NCBI RefSeq assembly: GCF_003946465.1
Contig: NZ_RHOL01000006.1
Coordinates: 39,649-103,648 of the forward strand
Direction of reading: 5' to 3'
DNA: 64,000 nucleotides
DNA from: Lacticaseibacillus hegangensis
GTDB lineage: Bacteria; Bacillota; Bacilli; Lactobacillales; Lactobacillaceae
The notes under the pieces were generated by a model. That model ran no database searches and was not told the DNA's origin. It was given only the letters and a program-made list of their open reading frames with translations. Positions 8,477 to 15,012 of this stretch are shown here, piece by piece. A program made the position numbers and the translations under genes. Numbering within the stretch: position 1 is the stretch's first letter; each line of letters begins with the position of its first letter.

Positions 8477-8550
8477 ACCGCCAAGAAAAAGGGACGAAAG
8501 GGCCACATTGCGGGCACAAAATCTTCACCCGGCCCCGGTAATCTTATAAG

Positions 8551-8681
8551 CGTAGAAGCAAGTTGCTTCTCACTCCAGACTCTTCTTTCACTCCTCCCAA
8601 GTGATGTGCGTGACGCGTCCCCTAGCGTGATCACGTTCCCCAAGTACTGCCGCCGGCCCCCCAACCGGCGGCTTTTTTTAA
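8551..8681 (+). ncRNA. Candidate C-rich small RNA ending in a strong terminator
   Basis: After the permease stop, 170 non-coding bases end in GCCGCCGG, an eight-base loop and CCGGCGGC with seven T (8647-8681). Upstream is a hairpin GAAGCAA/TTGCTTC, followed by unpaired TCCTCCC, GTCCCCTA and TTCCCCAAG blocks. Such C-rich loops in Firmicute regulatory RNAs pair with ribosome binding sites. A -10-like TTATAAG lies at 8544-8550, but no good -35 is visible. It could instead be only the 3' untranslated region of the permease gene. Confidence 0.35.
8647..8681 (+). terminator. Terminator downstream of the second purine permease
   Basis: GCCGCCGG and CCGGCGGC pair around a C-rich loop and are followed by seven T. 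It serves the permease transcript, the candidate small RNA, or both. Confidence 0.88.
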
Positions 8682-8703
8682 GGTGCACAGGACTGGCGGT
8701 TTT

Positions 8704-8828
8704 AGCCCGACAGCTAGCCTAGCTGAGGGCATTGGCGCTGAGCTTTGGCGCCGAGGCCCTCAGCGTTGATCAGCCTGTTTCGCGAGCGAGCTACAGGCTG
8801 ACATGCGTAGCTGCTAGATGCTCGGGCG
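8704..8828. repeat. Dispersed nested palindrome, copy B (reverse orientation, with inserted hairpin)
   Basis: Outer arms AGCCCGACAGCTAGCCTAGC and GCTGCTAGATGCTCGGGC are mirrored as in copy E but in the opposite orientation. The middle carries an additional hairpin, CAGCCTGT to ACAGGCTG, of about 45 bases that is missing from copies A, D and E. An inner pair GGCGC/GCGCC is also present. It lies in the intergenic space upstream of ynbB. Confidence 0.75.
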
Positions 8829-8897
8829 TTGCCAGTTCGGAGCCCGATTATTGCCCCCACCTTCCAGACTTTCCGTGCACCGCGCCGCTTCCTCTCG

Positions 8898-8903
8898 TAT
8901 ACT
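8898..8903 (+). promoter_or_regulatory. -10 element upstream of the leader ORF and ynbB
   Basis: A perfect TATACT lies 16 bases before the small leader ORF. The -35 region is poor. Confidence 0.4.
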
Positions 8904-8918
8904 GGAAGAGGTGATCAC

Positions 8919-8972
8919 ATGACACAGTTTGAAAATGGCGGCGCCCCGCCAAGTGCAGGGGCTGGCTGGTAA
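8919..8972 (+). CDS. Possible 17-residue leader peptide before ynbB
   Basis: ATG at 8919 is preceded by AGAGGTGATCAC, an excellent ribosome binding site. The frame encodes MTQFENGGAPPSAGAGW and stops at 8972, 26 bases before the ynbB start. It is Gly-, Ala- and Pro-rich with no run of a single regulatory amino acid, and I see no attenuator hairpin with a T run after it. It may be a translated leader or chance. Confidence 0.3.
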   Translation: MTQFENGGAPPSAGAGW

Positions 8973-8998
8973 TTTTTGCAAGACACAAGGAGAAGCAA

Positions 8999-10261
8999 AT
9001 GAGTTGGAAAGATGATTTTGATCCAGAACTGATTCAAAAAGTGGCCGAGGTCGACCAAGAAATTGCGCCGCGGCTTGCGGCAATCGACGACCAGATCTTG
9101 GAAAACCAGGCGAAGGTCCTGAAGGCGTTCCGCGACAACCACGTTGCGTCCAGTGACCTGGCGGGCTCGACCGGCTACGGCCAAAATGACGAAGGCCGCG
9201 ACAAGCTCGAAGCCATTTACGCCCAGGTGCTTGGCGGCGAAGACGCGCTGGTGCGGCCGCAGTTTGTATCCGGCACGCATGCCATTGGCGTCGGCCTGTT
9301 GGGCCTGGTGCGCCCTGGTGATGAGATCCTTTACATCACCGGTGAGCCTTACGACACGCTGCAGGAAGTGCTGGGCATGGCCGGCAACGCGATCGGCAGT
9401 CCCAAGGAATACGGGATCAAGGCTGATTACGTGCCGCTGCCCGATAGCGGCGACGTGGACCTCGAGGCGGTGAAGGCGCGCCTGAACCAGGACCACCCCA
9501 AGGTTGTCGCGATTCAGCGCTCGTGTGGCTATGCGACCCGCGATTCCTTCACGATCGCGAAAATCGCCGAAATGATCAAGGCGGTGCGGAGCGTAATGCC
9601 TGACGTCTGGATTTTTGTCGACAACGCGTACGGCGAATTTTCCGAGACGCGGGAGCCACTGGACGTCGGCGCTGACATCATGGCCGGCTCGCTGTTCAAA
9701 AATGGTGGCGGCGGCATGCTCAAAACCGGCGGCTACATCGTCGGGCGTAAGGACCTGGTTGAGCGGGTGTCGTACCGCTTCACCGTGCCGGGTCTCGGCG
9801 GGGCAGAAGGCGCAACGTTCGGCGTTTTGGACGAAATGCTGCAGGGCTTCTTCCAGGCCCCATCCGTCACCGGCAATGCCATCAAAGGGGCGATTTTTGA
9901 AGCCGCGCTGTTGGCCAAAATGGGCCTGACCGTCAACCCGGCCTGGGACGCGCCGCGCACCGATTTGATTCAAACGGTCAACTTCGGCAATCCCGACGAC
10001 ATGATCCGCTTCACGAAGGCGATTCAGCACAATTCGCCGATTGATTCCTTCGTGACCCCAATTCCCGAAGCCACCGCAGGCTACGAAGACAAGGTCATCA
10101 TGGCCGACGGGTCGTTTGTCGACGGCTCGACCATTGAATTTTCCGCCGATGGCCCGCTGCGCCCGCCATACACCCTGTACATGCAGGGCGGCCTGACTTA
10201 TGCCCACGCCAAATTGGGCATTATCGGCGCCGTGCAGGACGTATTTTATAACAAAAACTAA
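8999..10261 (+). CDS. Methionine gamma-lyase family PLP protein (aluminium resistance/YnbB family)
   Basis: PLP-dependent fold-type I enzyme of 420 residues, in the family formerly called aluminium resistance proteins and related to cystathionine gamma-lyases. The likely PLP lysine is in AGSLFKNGGGG near residue 231; VDNAYGEF near residue 205 supplies the cofactor-binding Asp. STGYGQNDEGRD near residue 57 and RPQFVSGTHAIG near 87 are typical. The ATG follows AAGGAGAAGC. Many lactobacilli carry this gene near miaA, hfq and glnR, but none of these is adjacent here. The exact reaction of the family is unsettled. Confidence 0.88.
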   Translation: MSWKDDFDPELIQKVAEVDQEIAPRLAAIDDQILENQAKVLKAFRDNHVASSDLAGSTGYGQNDEGRDKLEAIYAQVLGGEDALVRPQFVSGTHAIGVGLLGLVRPGDEILYITGEPYDTLQEVLGMAGNAIGSPKEYGIKADYVPLPDSGDVDLEAVKARLNQDHPKVVAIQRSCGYATRDSFTIAKIAEMIKAVRSVMPDVWIFVDNAYGEFSETREPLDVGADIMAGSLFKNGGGGMLKTGGYIVGRKDLVERVSYRFTVPGLGGAEGATFGVLDEMLQGFFQAPSVTGNAIKGAIFEAALLAKMGLTVNPAWDAPRTDLIQTVNFGNPDDMIRFTKAIQHNSPIDSFVTPIPEATAGYEDKVIMADGSFVDGSTIEFSADGPLRPPYTLYMQGGLTYAHAKLGIIGAVQDVFYNKN

Positions 10262-10266
10262 TAACT

Positions 10267-10315
10267 AAAAAAGTCACCGGCCTTCAGCTATTTGCCTGAA
10301 GACCGGTGACTTTTG
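10267..10315 (+). terminator. Terminator of ynbB
   Basis: AAAAGTCACCGGCCTTCAG and CTGAAGACCGGTGACTTTT form a long stem around a seven-base loop. Confidence 0.88.
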
Positions 10316-10377
10316 CGTTCTGAGTGAGAGCATGGTGATGGGTTTCCATCAATATGATGAGGACGTATACAGACGAC

Positions 10378-10406
10378 TAGGCAGTTAAGCCTTTAACCGA
10401 TATAAT
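10378..10406 (+). promoter_or_regulatory. Promoter of the candidate toxin transcript
   Basis: TAGGCA, a 17-base spacer and a perfect TATAAT (10401-10406) precede two overlapping small ORFs. Confidence 0.55.
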
Positions 10407-10464
10407 AACAAAAGCAGAAGCGTTTAGAGCGGTGGTATCTCGCATTCGAAAGAAGGTGAGGCTT

Positions 10465-10524
10465 ATGAGCTTAAGGTTCATAACCTTGATTTCTATTAGA
10501 GAGGAGGTACGAGTTTGCTTTTGA
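10465..10524 (+). CDS. Overlapping leader ORF of the candidate toxin
   Basis: ATG at 10465 after a GAAGGTGAG ribosome binding site encodes 19 residues (MSLRFITLISIREEVRVCF). The frame ends inside the start of the hydrophobic peptide gene, ten bases past its TTG, in another frame. The arrangement resembles the mok-hok type of translational coupling, where translating a leader opens the toxin ribosome binding site. Coupling is inferred. Confidence 0.35.
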   Translation: MSLRFITLISIREEVRVCF

Positions 10525-10649
10525 TCGACGTCATGACGTGGATCATTACTTTCATCGGCAAGCTGATATCATTGATCCAAGTGATCACGATGTTAGTTAT
10601 CGCCTGGCGATTGTTGATGGAAGAATTCGGCCGCGGCCGAAAAAAATAG
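10515..10649 (+). CDS. Small hydrophobic peptide, candidate type I toxin
   Basis: TTG at 10515 after GAGAGGAGGTACG starts a 44-residue peptide. Its sequence is one hydrophobic helix (about residues 9-34, WIITFIGKLISLIQVITML then VIAW) followed by a basic tail ending RGRKK. Single membrane helices with a basic end are typical of type I toxins and of small membrane-active peptides. A convergent antisense promoter and terminator lie at its 3' end. I cannot assign it to Fst, TxpA or Hol-Tox. A leaderless bacteriocin is an alternative. Confidence 0.5.
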   Translation: MLLIDVMTWIITFIGKLISLIQVITMLVIAWRLLMEEFGRGRKK

Positions 10650-10764
10650 CAAACTAAAGGCCGCGTGAACTCTGGTTAGGAATCGCGGCCTTCAGTTGCG
10701 TTCAGTTACCACCGTTCAACGAACGATTCTGCGGGGGACGTCTTGCAGGGCGTCCCTTTTTGCT
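10645..10764 (-). ncRNA. Candidate antisense RNA (antitoxin) overlapping the toxin 3' end
   Basis: On the minus strand an extended -10, TGATATAAT (plus 10771-10779), would start an RNA near 10764. About 105 bases later the stem GGCCGCG/CGCGGCC is followed by T-rich sequence including seven T in a row at plus 10640-10646, which would end it near 10645. The RNA would be fully complementary to the 3' untranslated region of the peptide mRNA. This convergent layout is that of txpA-ratA and bsrG-SR4. No -35 element is obvious. Confidence 0.4.
10735..10761 (+). terminator. Terminator of the candidate toxin transcript
   Basis: GGGACG and CGTCCC form a stem around a ten-base loop, followed by five T. 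It overlaps the predicted start of the antisense RNA. Confidence 0.7.
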
Positions 10765-10841
10765 GCCTTTATTATATCATGGCTGATTCTAAAGCGGAAG
10801 CGGCAACCGACTAAGGGCGTTAACGCAGTCGGGTCCGATAT

Positions 10842-11411
10842 TTAAAAATGAAACGCCGGCTCGTCAGCGACCTGCCCGCGGGTCAGCGTGAGCTTCAGCA
10901 GTGGAACCTTTTCGCCGTTCGGCATGGTCCGCGTGTGGTGAGCGGGCGCACTGGCGAACCCGAAGCCGGCCAGCAGGTCGACCGCTGACTCGGCGGTTTC
11001 GGGTAACACCGTGTAGAGCTTCTTCAGCCCAAGCTCGAAAAAGGCGAACCCGGCCACGCGGGGAATGATTTCCTGCATGACTTCCGGCGCGGCTTCAGGC
11101 AGCTGCTCAAAGCGCATCTGCGCTTCAGTCATGCCTTGGTCAAAACGCCACAGGCAAATGCTGCCGAGGAACTCGTTGGTTTCGCGGTCGCCGATGCCGT
11201 AAAGCAGGGCTTGATCGCTCATGACCAAGCGCATCGTGTGATTGACGTAGCGGGCGGTGTCCTCAACGGACTGGTCGCGCTCACGGCCGGACAGCGCCGC
11301 CTGGGTCTTATCGGCCCGCAGCCGGGCGACGTCTTTTAACTTAAACAATGTCAGCCAGTCCAGCTGGTAGTGGACTGACAGCAGTGGGTGATACTTTTCA
11401 AACTTGGCCAT
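10842..11411 (-). CDS. GNAT-family N-acetyltransferase
   Basis: A 189-residue protein resembling RimJ/RimL-type acetyltransferases: a central beta sheet around EFLGSICLWRF (near residue 80), an acceptor segment FAFFELGLKKLYTVLPE (near 125), and a C-terminal strand with LLKLTLTR. The canonical acetyl-CoA motif R/QxxGxG/A is not obvious, so binding of acetyl-CoA is only inferred from the overall pattern. The ATG follows AAGGAGACGG. It lies nine bases after an unknown 107-residue gene, and the two probably form an operon. Confidence 0.7.
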   Translation of the reverse strand: MAKFEKYHPLLSVHYQLDWLTLFKLKDVARLRADKTQAALSGRERDQSVEDTARYVNHTMRLVMSDQALLYGIGDRETNEFLGSICLWRFDQGMTEAQMRFEQLPEAAPEVMQEIIPRVAGFAFFELGLKKLYTVLPETAESAVDLLAGFGFASAPAHHTRTMPNGEKVPLLKLTLTRGQVADEPAFHF

Positions 11412-11420
11412 GCCGTCTCC

Positions 11421-11744
11421 TTAATGAATACCTTGACCGTTCGCGTCTGCGATCGGTTCGTTGAAATTCTGCTCATAGTACTCCTTTGTGATCACCTTAT
11501 ACTTGCCGTTGGCGAAGCGGGCGATCAGGTTGCCGGGCACCGCGATCTGGGCCTCGGTTTGCGGCAGGTGCAACTCGACGCTGGGCACCTTGGTCAGCGC
11601 GACATAACGGGCGTCATCACCGAAAAAGGCCTCAATGTCGGCGCGCGTTAGATCCGGCCGCACCAGCATGAAGTAGGTCATCTTGGCCGTTGAAAAAGCG
11701 GTGAACTCACCGCTAGGAAAAGTTTGGTCATTGGCATCGGCCAT
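11421..11744 (-). CDS. Conserved-looking hypothetical protein, operon with GNAT
   Basis: A 107-residue, soluble, mildly acidic protein of no family I recognise. The sequence has a mixed alpha/beta pattern (MTYFMLVRPDLTRADIEAFF, then ARYVALTKVPSVELHLP and GNLIARFANGKYKVITKEYY). ATG at 11744 follows AAAGGAGTGACC. The open frame extends upstream through a repeat without another ribosome binding site and was cut there. The close spacing to the acetyltransferase gene suggests joint transcription and perhaps a shared role. Confidence 0.65.
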   Translation of the reverse strand: MADANDQTFPSGEFTAFSTAKMTYFMLVRPDLTRADIEAFFGDDARYVALTKVPSVELHLPQTEAQIAVPGNLIARFANGKYKVITKEYYEQNFNEPIADANGQGIH

Positions 11745-11763
11745 TTTGGTCACTCCTTTGTAA

Positions 11764-11933
11764 AGGCTGCGAAGGGCTCGCCGTATTAGCCTGATGACAA
11801 GCCTAGCTCTGTGCGGTGCTCGCTGGCGAGCGCCGTGCAGGGCGTTGATCAGCCTGTTAGAGCATCGCGAGGTACAGGGTGACATGCGAAGCAGCTAGGC
11901 ATTCAGGCGTTGCGAGCCCGAAGCGCGACTAGG
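11764..11933. repeat. Dispersed nested palindrome, copy C (divergent variant)
   Basis: Related to copy B, sharing GGGCGTTGATCAGCCTGTT, a second arm TACAGGGTGACATGCG and an end segment GCAGCTAGGCATTCAGGCGT. An inner hairpin GCTCGC/GCGAGC is present. The arms are less perfect than in the other copies. It occupies the divergent promoter region between the 107-residue gene and rarA. Confidence 0.65.
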
Positions 11934-11970
11934 CAGACATTCACCTTTCGCATCTTGCTTTCAAGTGTAG

Positions 11971-11995
11971 CATACCAGATTGCAATGGTATGATG
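11971..11995 (+). promoter_or_regulatory. -10 element and inverted repeat before rarA
   Basis: TATGAT (11989-11994) is a fair -10. It overlaps an inverted repeat CATACCA...TGGTATG, which could be an operator. No good -35 is seen. Confidence 0.3.
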
Positions 11996-12016
11996 AAGCT
12001 GAAAGAAGGTGGCACG

Positions 12017-13357
12017 ATGCCGTCTCTATTTGATCAAAATCCGGCGCAGACGCAGCCGCTGGCCAGCCGCATGCGGCCGACGACCCTTGCTGAGTTCGCC
12101 GGCCAAAAGCATCTCATCGGCAAAGATAAGGTGCTCGCCAAGCTGATCGAAAATGACGAAATTCCCTCGATGATTTTCTGGGGTCCGCCCGGTGTCGGCA
12201 AAACGACCCTGGCGCAGATCATTGCCCGCCAAACCAAGGCCCAGTTCGTGACATTTTCCGCGGTTACGGCCGGCATTAAGGAAATCAAGCAGGTGATGGA
12301 AGAGGCCGAGCAGAACCGCTCGCTCGGCCAGAAGACCATCGTGTTTGTCGATGAAATTCACCGTTTCAACAAGGCGCAGCAGGACGCCTTTTTGCCGTAC
12401 GTTGAGCGCGGGTCGATCACGCTGATCGGCGCAACCACCGAGAACCCGTCGTTTGAGGTCAACGCCGCGCTGCTGTCGCGCACCCGGGTGTTCGTGCTCA
12501 AGCAGCTGACCCAAGATGACATCATCGAGCTGCTGAACCGGGCGTTGAAGGATCCGCGCGGCTATGGCCTGGAGCAGGTGAAAATTGCGCCGGAGCTGCT
12601 GGGGATGATCGCCGATTTTGCTAACGGAGATGCGCGCATCGCGCTCAATACTCTGGAAATGGCCGTCACCAACGCCGAAACCGACTCGGGCAAGGGCATC
12701 ACAGTGACCAAGGCCGCCGTGTCACAGTTGCTGACGAAAAAAGCTCTGCTTTACGACAAAAATGGCGAGGAACACTACAATCTGATTTCGGCGCTGCACA
12801 AGTCGATGCGCAACTCCGATGTCGACGCGGCCGTTTACTGGCTGGCACGCATGCTGGAAGCCGGCGAGGATCCGCTGTACATTGCGCGGCGCCTGGTGCG
12901 GTTTGCCTCTGAGGACATCGGCATGGCGGACTCGCGGGCGCTGGAGATCTGCACCAGCGTCTTTCAGGCGTGCCAGTTCATCGGGATGCCGGAGTGCTCT
13001 GTCCACCTGACCCACGCCGTCGTTTACCTGAGCCTGGCGCCGAAGAGCAACGCCTTGTACACCGCATACGAAGCGGCGAAAAAGGACGCGACGGAAACGC
13101 TGGCGGAGCCGGTGCCGCTGCAAATCAGAAACGGCGTCACCGACCTGATGCAGGACCTCGGCTACGGCAAGAACTACCAGTACGCGCACGACAACCCGGA
13201 TAAGTTGACCACGATGCAGACAATGCCGGATAATTTAAAGGGTAAACAGTATTACCACCCGACTGAGCAAGGCAGCGAGGCCAGGGTGAAGGCGCGCCTG
13301 GCCCAGATCAAGGAATGGCACCGCCAGCACGACCCCGAGCAGAAACCGGAGAAATAG
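12017..13357 (+). CDS. rarA: Replication-associated recombination protein A (RarA/MgsA)
   Basis: AAA+ ATPase of the clamp-loader-like RarA/WRNIP1 family that acts at stalled replication forks. The product has 446 residues. N-terminal LASRMRPTTLAEFAGQKHL is typical. Walker A is GPPGVGKTT near residue 53, Walker B is VFVDEIHRFN near 108, and sensor 1 follows in LIGATTENPSF. The C-terminal half holds the MgsA tetramerisation region (RMLEAGEDPLYIARRLVRF). ATG at 12017 follows AAGAAGGTGGC; a start 27 bases upstream was rejected because it overlaps the -10. Confidence 0.95.
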   Translation: MPSLFDQNPAQTQPLASRMRPTTLAEFAGQKHLIGKDKVLAKLIENDEIPSMIFWGPPGVGKTTLAQIIARQTKAQFVTFSAVTAGIKEIKQVMEEAEQNRSLGQKTIVFVDEIHRFNKAQQDAFLPYVERGSITLIGATTENPSFEVNAALLSRTRVFVLKQLTQDDIIELLNRALKDPRGYGLEQVKIAPELLGMIADFANGDARIALNTLEMAVTNAETDSGKGITVTKAAVSQLLTKKALLYDKNGEEHYNLISALHKSMRNSDVDAAVYWLARMLEAGEDPLYIARRLVRFASEDIGMADSRALEICTSVFQACQFIGMPECSVHLTHAVVYLSLAPKSNALYTAYEAAKKDATETLAEPVPLQIRNGVTDLMQDLGYGKNYQYAHDNPDKLTTMQTMPDNLKGKQYYHPTEQGSEARVKARLAQIKEWHRQHDPEQKPEK

Positions 13358-13364
13358 GCTACAA

Positions 13365-13378
13365 TGTAAACGCACACA
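13365..13378. promoter_or_regulatory. cre-like site upstream of ackA
   Basis: TGTAAACGCACACA matches TGWNANCGNTNWCA at all but one specified position. It abuts a TACAAT -10 (13360-13365). In B. subtilis ackA is controlled by CcpA through a nearby cre; here a site this close to the start would more likely repress. Confidence 0.45.
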
Positions 13379-13397
13379 ATAGATAGGAGCTGAGAAC

Positions 13398-14597
13398 ATG
13401 GTCAAAATACTCGCAGTCAACGCAGGCAGTTCAACGTTGAAGTGGAAATTGTTTGAGATGCCGACAGAGCAAATGCTGGCCGATGGGTTGATCGATCGCC
13501 TTGGCCAGGCGGAGTCCAGCGTCAAAATCAAGTATGGCGACCAGGTTTACCGCTCCGGGCACGCGATTCGCAACTACCACGAGGCCGTGGCCGACGTCAT
13601 GACCGAGCTCAAGGACCTCGGCCTGGTCGAACACCTGCACGAAATCGTCGGCGTCGGGCACCGCGTCGTTGCCGGCGGTGAGGAGTTCAGCGAATCTGTC
13701 GTGATCGACCCGCAGGTGCTGCAGGACATTCGCGACCTGAAGGACTACGCACCGCTGCACAACCCGGTCGAGGCCGAATACATCGACGTTTTTTGCAAAA
13801 TGATGCCATGGGCGACGCAGGTGGCGGTGTTTGACACCGCGTTTCACCAGACGATGCCGGCGGAAAATTTTCTCTACAGCATTCCGCACCAGTATTACGA
13901 AAAGTACGGCGCCCGCAAGTACGGGGCCCACGGCACCAGCGTGCGCTACGTCTCGCAGCGCGCCGCCGAGTTCCTGGGCCGGCCGCTGGATCAGTTGAAA
14001 ATGGTGGTGATGCACCTGGGTTCAGGCTCCAGCGTCACCGCCGTGCAAAATGGTCAGTCCGTCGACACCTCGATGGGCTTCACCCCGGTGGCCGGCGTCA
14101 CCATGGGCACACGCAGCGGCGACATCGATCCGTCGCTGCTGCAGTACCTGATGCGCAAGCTGAAGATCACCAATTTTGACGACATCATCACGATGCTGAA
14201 TCAGCGCTCCGGCCTGCTTGGTATTTCCGAGCTGTCCGCGGACCAGCGCGACCTCGAGGCCATCGAGGATGAGGATCCCTTGGCGAAGCTCGCGCTGGAC
14301 ATCTACGCCAACCGCGTCGCCAAGTACGTTGGCAGTTACGCGGCACTGATGAACGGCGTCGACGTGCTGGTCTTCACCGCCGGCGTCGGCGAAAATGCCG
14401 GCGACATGCGCGCGCGCATCATGGCGCACCTGCAGTTTCTTGGCGCAACCATTGACGCCGAGAAAAATCAGGTGCGGGGCAAGGAAGCCAATGTCTCCGC
14501 AGCGGACGCCACCGTGCAGACGCTGGTCATCCCAACCAATGAAGAGCTGATGATCGTGCGCGACGTGCAGGACCGGCTGCCCCAAGGCCAAGCATAA
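13398..14597 (+). CDS. ackA: Acetate kinase
   Basis: Transfers phosphate from acetyl phosphate to ADP, giving acetate and ATP. The product has 399 residues with the N-terminal VNAGSSTLKWKLF signature, GHRVVAGGEEF near residue 88, FDTAFHQTMP near 145, and GTRSGDIDPS near 238. FTAGVGENAG near 325 completes the ASKHA fold. ATG follows ATAGGAGCTG. It works after phosphoketolase (xpkA, next gene but one), which supplies acetyl phosphate. Confidence 0.97.
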   Translation: MVKILAVNAGSSTLKWKLFEMPTEQMLADGLIDRLGQAESSVKIKYGDQVYRSGHAIRNYHEAVADVMTELKDLGLVEHLHEIVGVGHRVVAGGEEFSESVVIDPQVLQDIRDLKDYAPLHNPVEAEYIDVFCKMMPWATQVAVFDTAFHQTMPAENFLYSIPHQYYEKYGARKYGAHGTSVRYVSQRAAEFLGRPLDQLKMVVMHLGSGSSVTAVQNGQSVDTSMGFTPVAGVTMGTRSGDIDPSLLQYLMRKLKITNFDDIITMLNQRSGLLGISELSADQRDLEAIEDEDPLAKLALDIYANRVAKYVGSYAALMNGVDVLVFTAGVGENAGDMRARIMAHLQFLGATIDAEKNQVRGKEANVSAADATVQTLVIPTNEELMIVRDVQDRLPQGQA

Positions 14598-14599
14598 AA

Positions 14600-14660
14600 A
14601 AACAGATCAGGCGTCGTTCGACACGTTTGTTGACGAACGATGGCTGATCTGTTTTTATTT
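14600..14660 (+). terminator. Terminator of ackA
   Basis: AACAGATCA with GTCGTTCG, and CGAACGA with TGATCTGTT, form a long stem followed by five T. The minus-strand sequence also has a T run, so it may end both ackA and the small membrane gene. Confidence 0.85.
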
Positions 14661-14671
14661 TGCAGTTAAGC

Positions 14672-14836
14672 TTAAAACCTTAACCGGCCGTGCGGCTGCT
14701 GGCGGTCGACGGCCACAGCGACGCCCATCAAGACCAAGACGGCGATGGCCGGCAGAATTTCCCCAATCGTGATCAGCGCAATCAGCGCCAGGACTGCAAT
14801 CGCAATGATGACCCCATCAAACCATGGTGTTTTCAT
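14672..14836 (-). CDS. Small membrane protein of 54 residues
   Basis: On the minus strand ATG at 14836 follows AGGGGGCTTAAAA. The frame encodes a 54-residue protein with two hydrophobic stretches, VIIAIAVLALIALITIG and ILPAIAVLVLMGVAVAV, and ends in a basic tail RQQPHGRLRF. It is probably a hairpin membrane protein. I do not recognise the family. It lies between ackA and xpkA, convergent with ackA. Confidence 0.6.
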   Translation of the reverse strand: MKTPWFDGVIIAIAVLALIALITIGEILPAIAVLVLMGVAVAVDRQQPHGRLRF

Positions 14837-15012
14837 TTTTAAGCCCCCTAATGAAAAGCCTCTTCCTATGCTCAGTTTATCACCTTTTTCTGGGGCGGGA
14901 ACGGGTTTTTAAGCGCGGCAAGCAGGTGAGTCAAATCATTCGGCGCAACCTGCAATCAGGCGTACAATCTGGTTGATTGATCACGACCACATTAAGAAAG
15001 CAGGGGAGTTTG

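Noticed and set aside
8915..10207. 430-codon open frame opposite ynbB
   Set aside because: It lies wholly antisense to ynbB, has no ribosome binding site and no recognisable domain.
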